Source: CAZNLH01 sp964573995 (GTDB lineage Bacteria; Gemmatimonadota; CAZMKB01; CAZNLH01). Taken from it: DNA of 7,633 nt. Location: assembly GCA_964573995.1 (NCBI GenBank), contig CAZNLH010000061.1, positions 1 through 7,633 on the forward strand, written 5' to 3'. Shown here one piece after another: positions 5,757 through 7,633 of the stretch. How positions within the stretch are numbered: position 1 is the stretch's first letter; the number at the start of each line of letters is the position of its first letter. Both the position numbers and the translations under genes were made by a program. The notes below the pieces were generated by a model. That model was not told where the DNA came from, searched no databases, and saw only the letters and a program-made list of their open reading frames with translations.

Positions 5757-6600
5757 CCGGAGATGCGGGTTCGCTGACGTTGATCCTGGCCCGGATGAGC
5801 ATCATACCGCCAAAGACGATAAGCCCGCCACCGATCCACGCGAGGGCATGCGGGACCTCTCCCCAGAAGAAGTAACCGTAGATCACCGAGAGGACGACCG
5901 AAACGTAACTCGCCGAGGCAACGACCGGCGCCCGGTCCCTTTGATAGGCCGTGGTCATCAGGACCTGGCCGATGCAGGCAAAGACCACGATCCCGGCAAC
6001 GTAGAACCACTGCCTGGGCGTCAGCGGATCAAAGCCCGCTACGAGGGCCGAGGAACTGAAGATGGCGGTCAGGAGCGTAAAGTCGAAGACGATGACCAGG
6101 GGATCGTCCGTGGCGTTCAGGCGCCTGACGAGCAGGTGGGCCAGGGCCGAGGCCACGGCGGCGCCGAGTACGACCCATGAGGCGACCGGCCACTGCATCG
6201 CGGGCTTCATGATCAGGGCCACGCCGGCAAACCCGGAGGCGATGGCAAACCAGGCCGACCGCGGCGTCCGCTCACCTATGACGAAGGGGGCGAAGAGGGA
6301 TAGGATAAGGGGCTGCGACCGGCCGATGAATATACACTCCGCCAGGGGCATGTGCGCCAGGGCGTAAAAGAAACCGATCATCGCGGCCATTCCGAAGAGG
6401 GTGCGAAAGAAGAGGACCCCCTTGGCCTTCACCCAGGCGGGCTTCCTCTTGAGACGGATGAAGAAAAAGAGGATCGGGACCGAGAGGGCACATCGCAGGA
6501 ATACGAGTTCCAGCGAGGATACGCCGGGGCCCACGGCCTTGATCAGGGCCGACATCGAGGCGAAACTGGCCGAGGCCAGTATCATGAGAATAACGCCCAT
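5746..6600 (-). CDS. EamA/DMT-superfamily transporter, 10 predicted membrane helices
   Basis: This 284-residue inner-membrane protein is made of two EamA repeats of about five helices each (roughly residues 3-133 and 145-275), the normal size and layout for the drug/metabolite transporter superfamily. Typical marks are ALIKAVGPGVSSLELVFLRC in the first repeat, the PLILSLFAPFVIGERTPRS segment, and LSVIYGYFFWGEVPHALAWIGGGLIVFGG near the end, the usual closing EamA motif with a conserved glutamate. Family members export or import amino acids, nucleobases, vitamins or S-adenosylmethionine, and the substrate here cannot be told. I chose the ATG at 6600, which has AGGGG about 10 nt upstream. An in-frame TTG at 6606, two codons earlier, is possible but too close to that site. 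It lies 95 nt behind the TerC-family gene with no clear promoter or terminator between, so the two may be co-transcribed. Confidence 0.9.
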   Translation of the reverse strand: MGVILMILASASFASMSALIKAVGPGVSSLELVFLRCALSVPILFFFIRLKRKPAWVKAKGVLFFRTLFGMAAMIGFFYALAHMPLAECIFIGRSQPLILSLFAPFVIGERTPRSAWFAIASGFAGVALIMKPAMQWPVASWVVLGAAVASALAHLLVRRLNATDDPLVIVFDFTLLTAIFSSSALVAGFDPLTPRQWFYVAGIVVFACIGQVLMTTAYQRDRAPVVASASYVSVVLSVIYGYFFWGEVPHALAWIGGGLIVFGGMMLIRARINVSEPASPAAT

Positions 6601-6695
6601 GGTCAATCTACCCCTACCGTCCTACTCCTATAAGCACCGGGGTCCTCATCCAGAACTTCCCCCCCTATCTTGGAAGCGCCGACCGGTAAGGGGCC

Positions 6696-7633
6696 TCACA
6701 CCCCCGGCCCGCCCCTATTACCAGCCCCCCGTCCCGTTTTCAGGGTGAGGCGGGACACAACAACCGATGCTACGAGTATCCCAACTACCGCCCCAAGGGC
6801 AGCCTCCACGGGTATCGAATAGAAATCGACGACCAGCATCTTGATCCCCACGAAGATCAGGATGATCGCGAGGCCATAATGCAGAAGGTGGAAGTGCGGC
6901 ATGATGCCGGCCAGGGCGAAGTACAGCATGCGCAGGCCGAGGATGGCGAAGACGTTGGAAGTATAGACGATGAACGAGTCCAGGGTGATCGCGAGGATCG
7001 CGGGGATCGAGTCGCTCGCAAAGATCACATCTGTCGTCTCGATCGCGACAAGCACCACGAGAAGGGGCGTCACGAAGAGCCGCCCGCCCTCACGGAGAAA
7101 GAACCGCCCGTCTCCATTCCCCTCCGTCAAGGGAAGAAACCTTCGCAGGAGCCGAAGGACCGGGTTCCGCTCGGGGTGCACTTCTTTCTTGCCCTGCAGC
7201 CCGAGTTTGATTCCGCTCACGATCAGGAAGAGACCGAGGATATAGGTGATCCAATTAAAGCGCTCGATGAGCGCGATACCGCCGAATATGAAGGCGCCCC
7301 TCATGATGAGCGCGCCCAGTATACCCCAGAAGAGGACCTTGTGCTGGTAGACCGCGCTGACACCGAAGTAGGAGAAGATGAGCAGAAAGACGAAGATGTT
7401 GTCCACGCTCAGGGCCTTCTCGATCAGGTAGCCGGTCAAGAACTCGAGCGCCCGATCGGGGCCCGCCCACACGTATAACCCGGCATCGAAGAGGATGGCA
7501 AGGACGATCCAGAAGGCCGTCCAGGCCAGGGATTCCTTGACTCCTATCTCGTGGGCCCGCCGGTGAAATAGCCCCAGGTCCAAGGCCAGCATCGCGACCA
7601 CGAAGATGTTGAAGATGACCCAGAGCCAGATTG
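6696..7633 (-). CDS. TerC/Alx-family integral membrane protein, 5' end outside the window
   Basis: This polytopic membrane protein of the TerC superfamily is closest in layout to E. coli Alx (YgjT). Alx-type proteins are linked to manganese efflux, and family members can also act near the Sec translocon on metalloenzymes. Visible signatures are LALDLGLFHRRAHEI near the start, EKALSVDNIFVF with its membrane-embedded aspartate, ETTDVIFASDSIPA with acidic residues in the helix, and TSNVFAILGLRMLYF. A charged linker (GKKEVHPERNPVLRLLRRFL) separates the halves, as is common in the family. The frame stays open past the GTG at 7601, and the residues before it (IWLWVIFNIF) are the normal family N-terminus. 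The GTG is therefore internal, and the true start lies just beyond 7633. The tail (GRGAGNRGGPGV) is a short hydrophilic extension. It is the first of two minus-strand transporter genes here. Confidence 0.92.
   Translation of the reverse strand, partial: IWLWVIFNIFVVAMLALDLGLFHRRAHEIGVKESLAWTAFWIVLAILFDAGLYVWAGPDRALEFLTGYLIEKALSVDNIFVFLLIFSYFGVSAVYQHKVLFWGILGALIMRGAFIFGGIALIERFNWITYILGLFLIVSGIKLGLQGKKEVHPERNPVLRLLRRFLPLTEGNGDGRFFLREGGRLFVTPLLVVLVAIETTDVIFASDSIPAILAITLDSFIVYTSNVFAILGLRMLYFALAGIMPHFHLLHYGLAIILIFVGIKMLVVDFYSIPVEAALGAVVGILVASVVVSRLTLKTGRGAGNRGGPGV

Noticed and set aside
6879..7478. Plus-strand open frame of 199 codons opposite the TerC-family gene
   Set aside because: It is highly charged and featureless, and lies entirely within the antisense of an unmistakable membrane protein gene.
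1..7633. Mobile element, CRISPR array, tRNA, toxin-antitoxin or defence genes
   Set aside because: I looked for transposase motifs, terminal or spaced repeats, cloverleaf-like arms and small paired genes on both strands and found none. The content is ordinary envelope and transport genes.

Overview
The window is GC-rich, apart from an AT-rich left edge, and every recognisable gene lies on the minus strand, so the text is read from right to left. The proteins are those of a diderm (outer-membrane) bacterium: a LolA-like periplasmic protein, a predicted outer-membrane barrel ending in phenylalanine, and Lol/MacB-type ABC permeases. GC content, GTG starts, strong AGGAGG-type ribosome sites and the protein flavour suggest a deltaproteobacterium-like (Desulfobacterota/Myxococcota-type) organism. 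This is an impression, because no marker gene is present. There are no tRNA, rRNA, CRISPR or mobile-element sequences.

Layout from right to left: (1) 7633-6696, a TerC/Alx-type membrane protein whose 5' end runs off the window; (2) 6600-5746, an EamA/DMT-type 10-helix transporter; (3) 5745-5429, a 317-nt intergenic region with a weak terminator candidate, a good sigma70-type promoter and two inverted repeats; (4) 5428-174, five tightly packed genes: LolA-like periplasmic protein, FtsX-type permease A, FtsX-type permease B, LolD-type ATPase, outer-membrane barrel protein; (5) 173-1, an untranslated stretch with a promoter matching both sigma70 consensus hexamers exactly and pointing out of the left edge.

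The five-gene block is the main point of interest. It has its own promoter, the first/second and fourth/fifth genes overlap as ATGA and GTGA, and the other gaps are 21 and 13 nt. Together the products could span the envelope: an inner-membrane ABC machine (two paralogous, non-identical permeases plus one ATPase), a soluble periplasmic carrier of the LolA_like type, and an outer-membrane barrel. No membrane-fusion protein (MacA/HlyD) or TolC-like channel is encoded, so this is not a MacAB-TolC pump. No LolB is present, and the barrel occupies the place an outer-membrane acceptor would take. A dedicated lipid or lipoprotein transfer route to the outer membrane is a reasonable inference, but the cargo cannot be read from the sequence. 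The TerC and DMT genes look like ordinary neighbours without a visible functional link to the operon.
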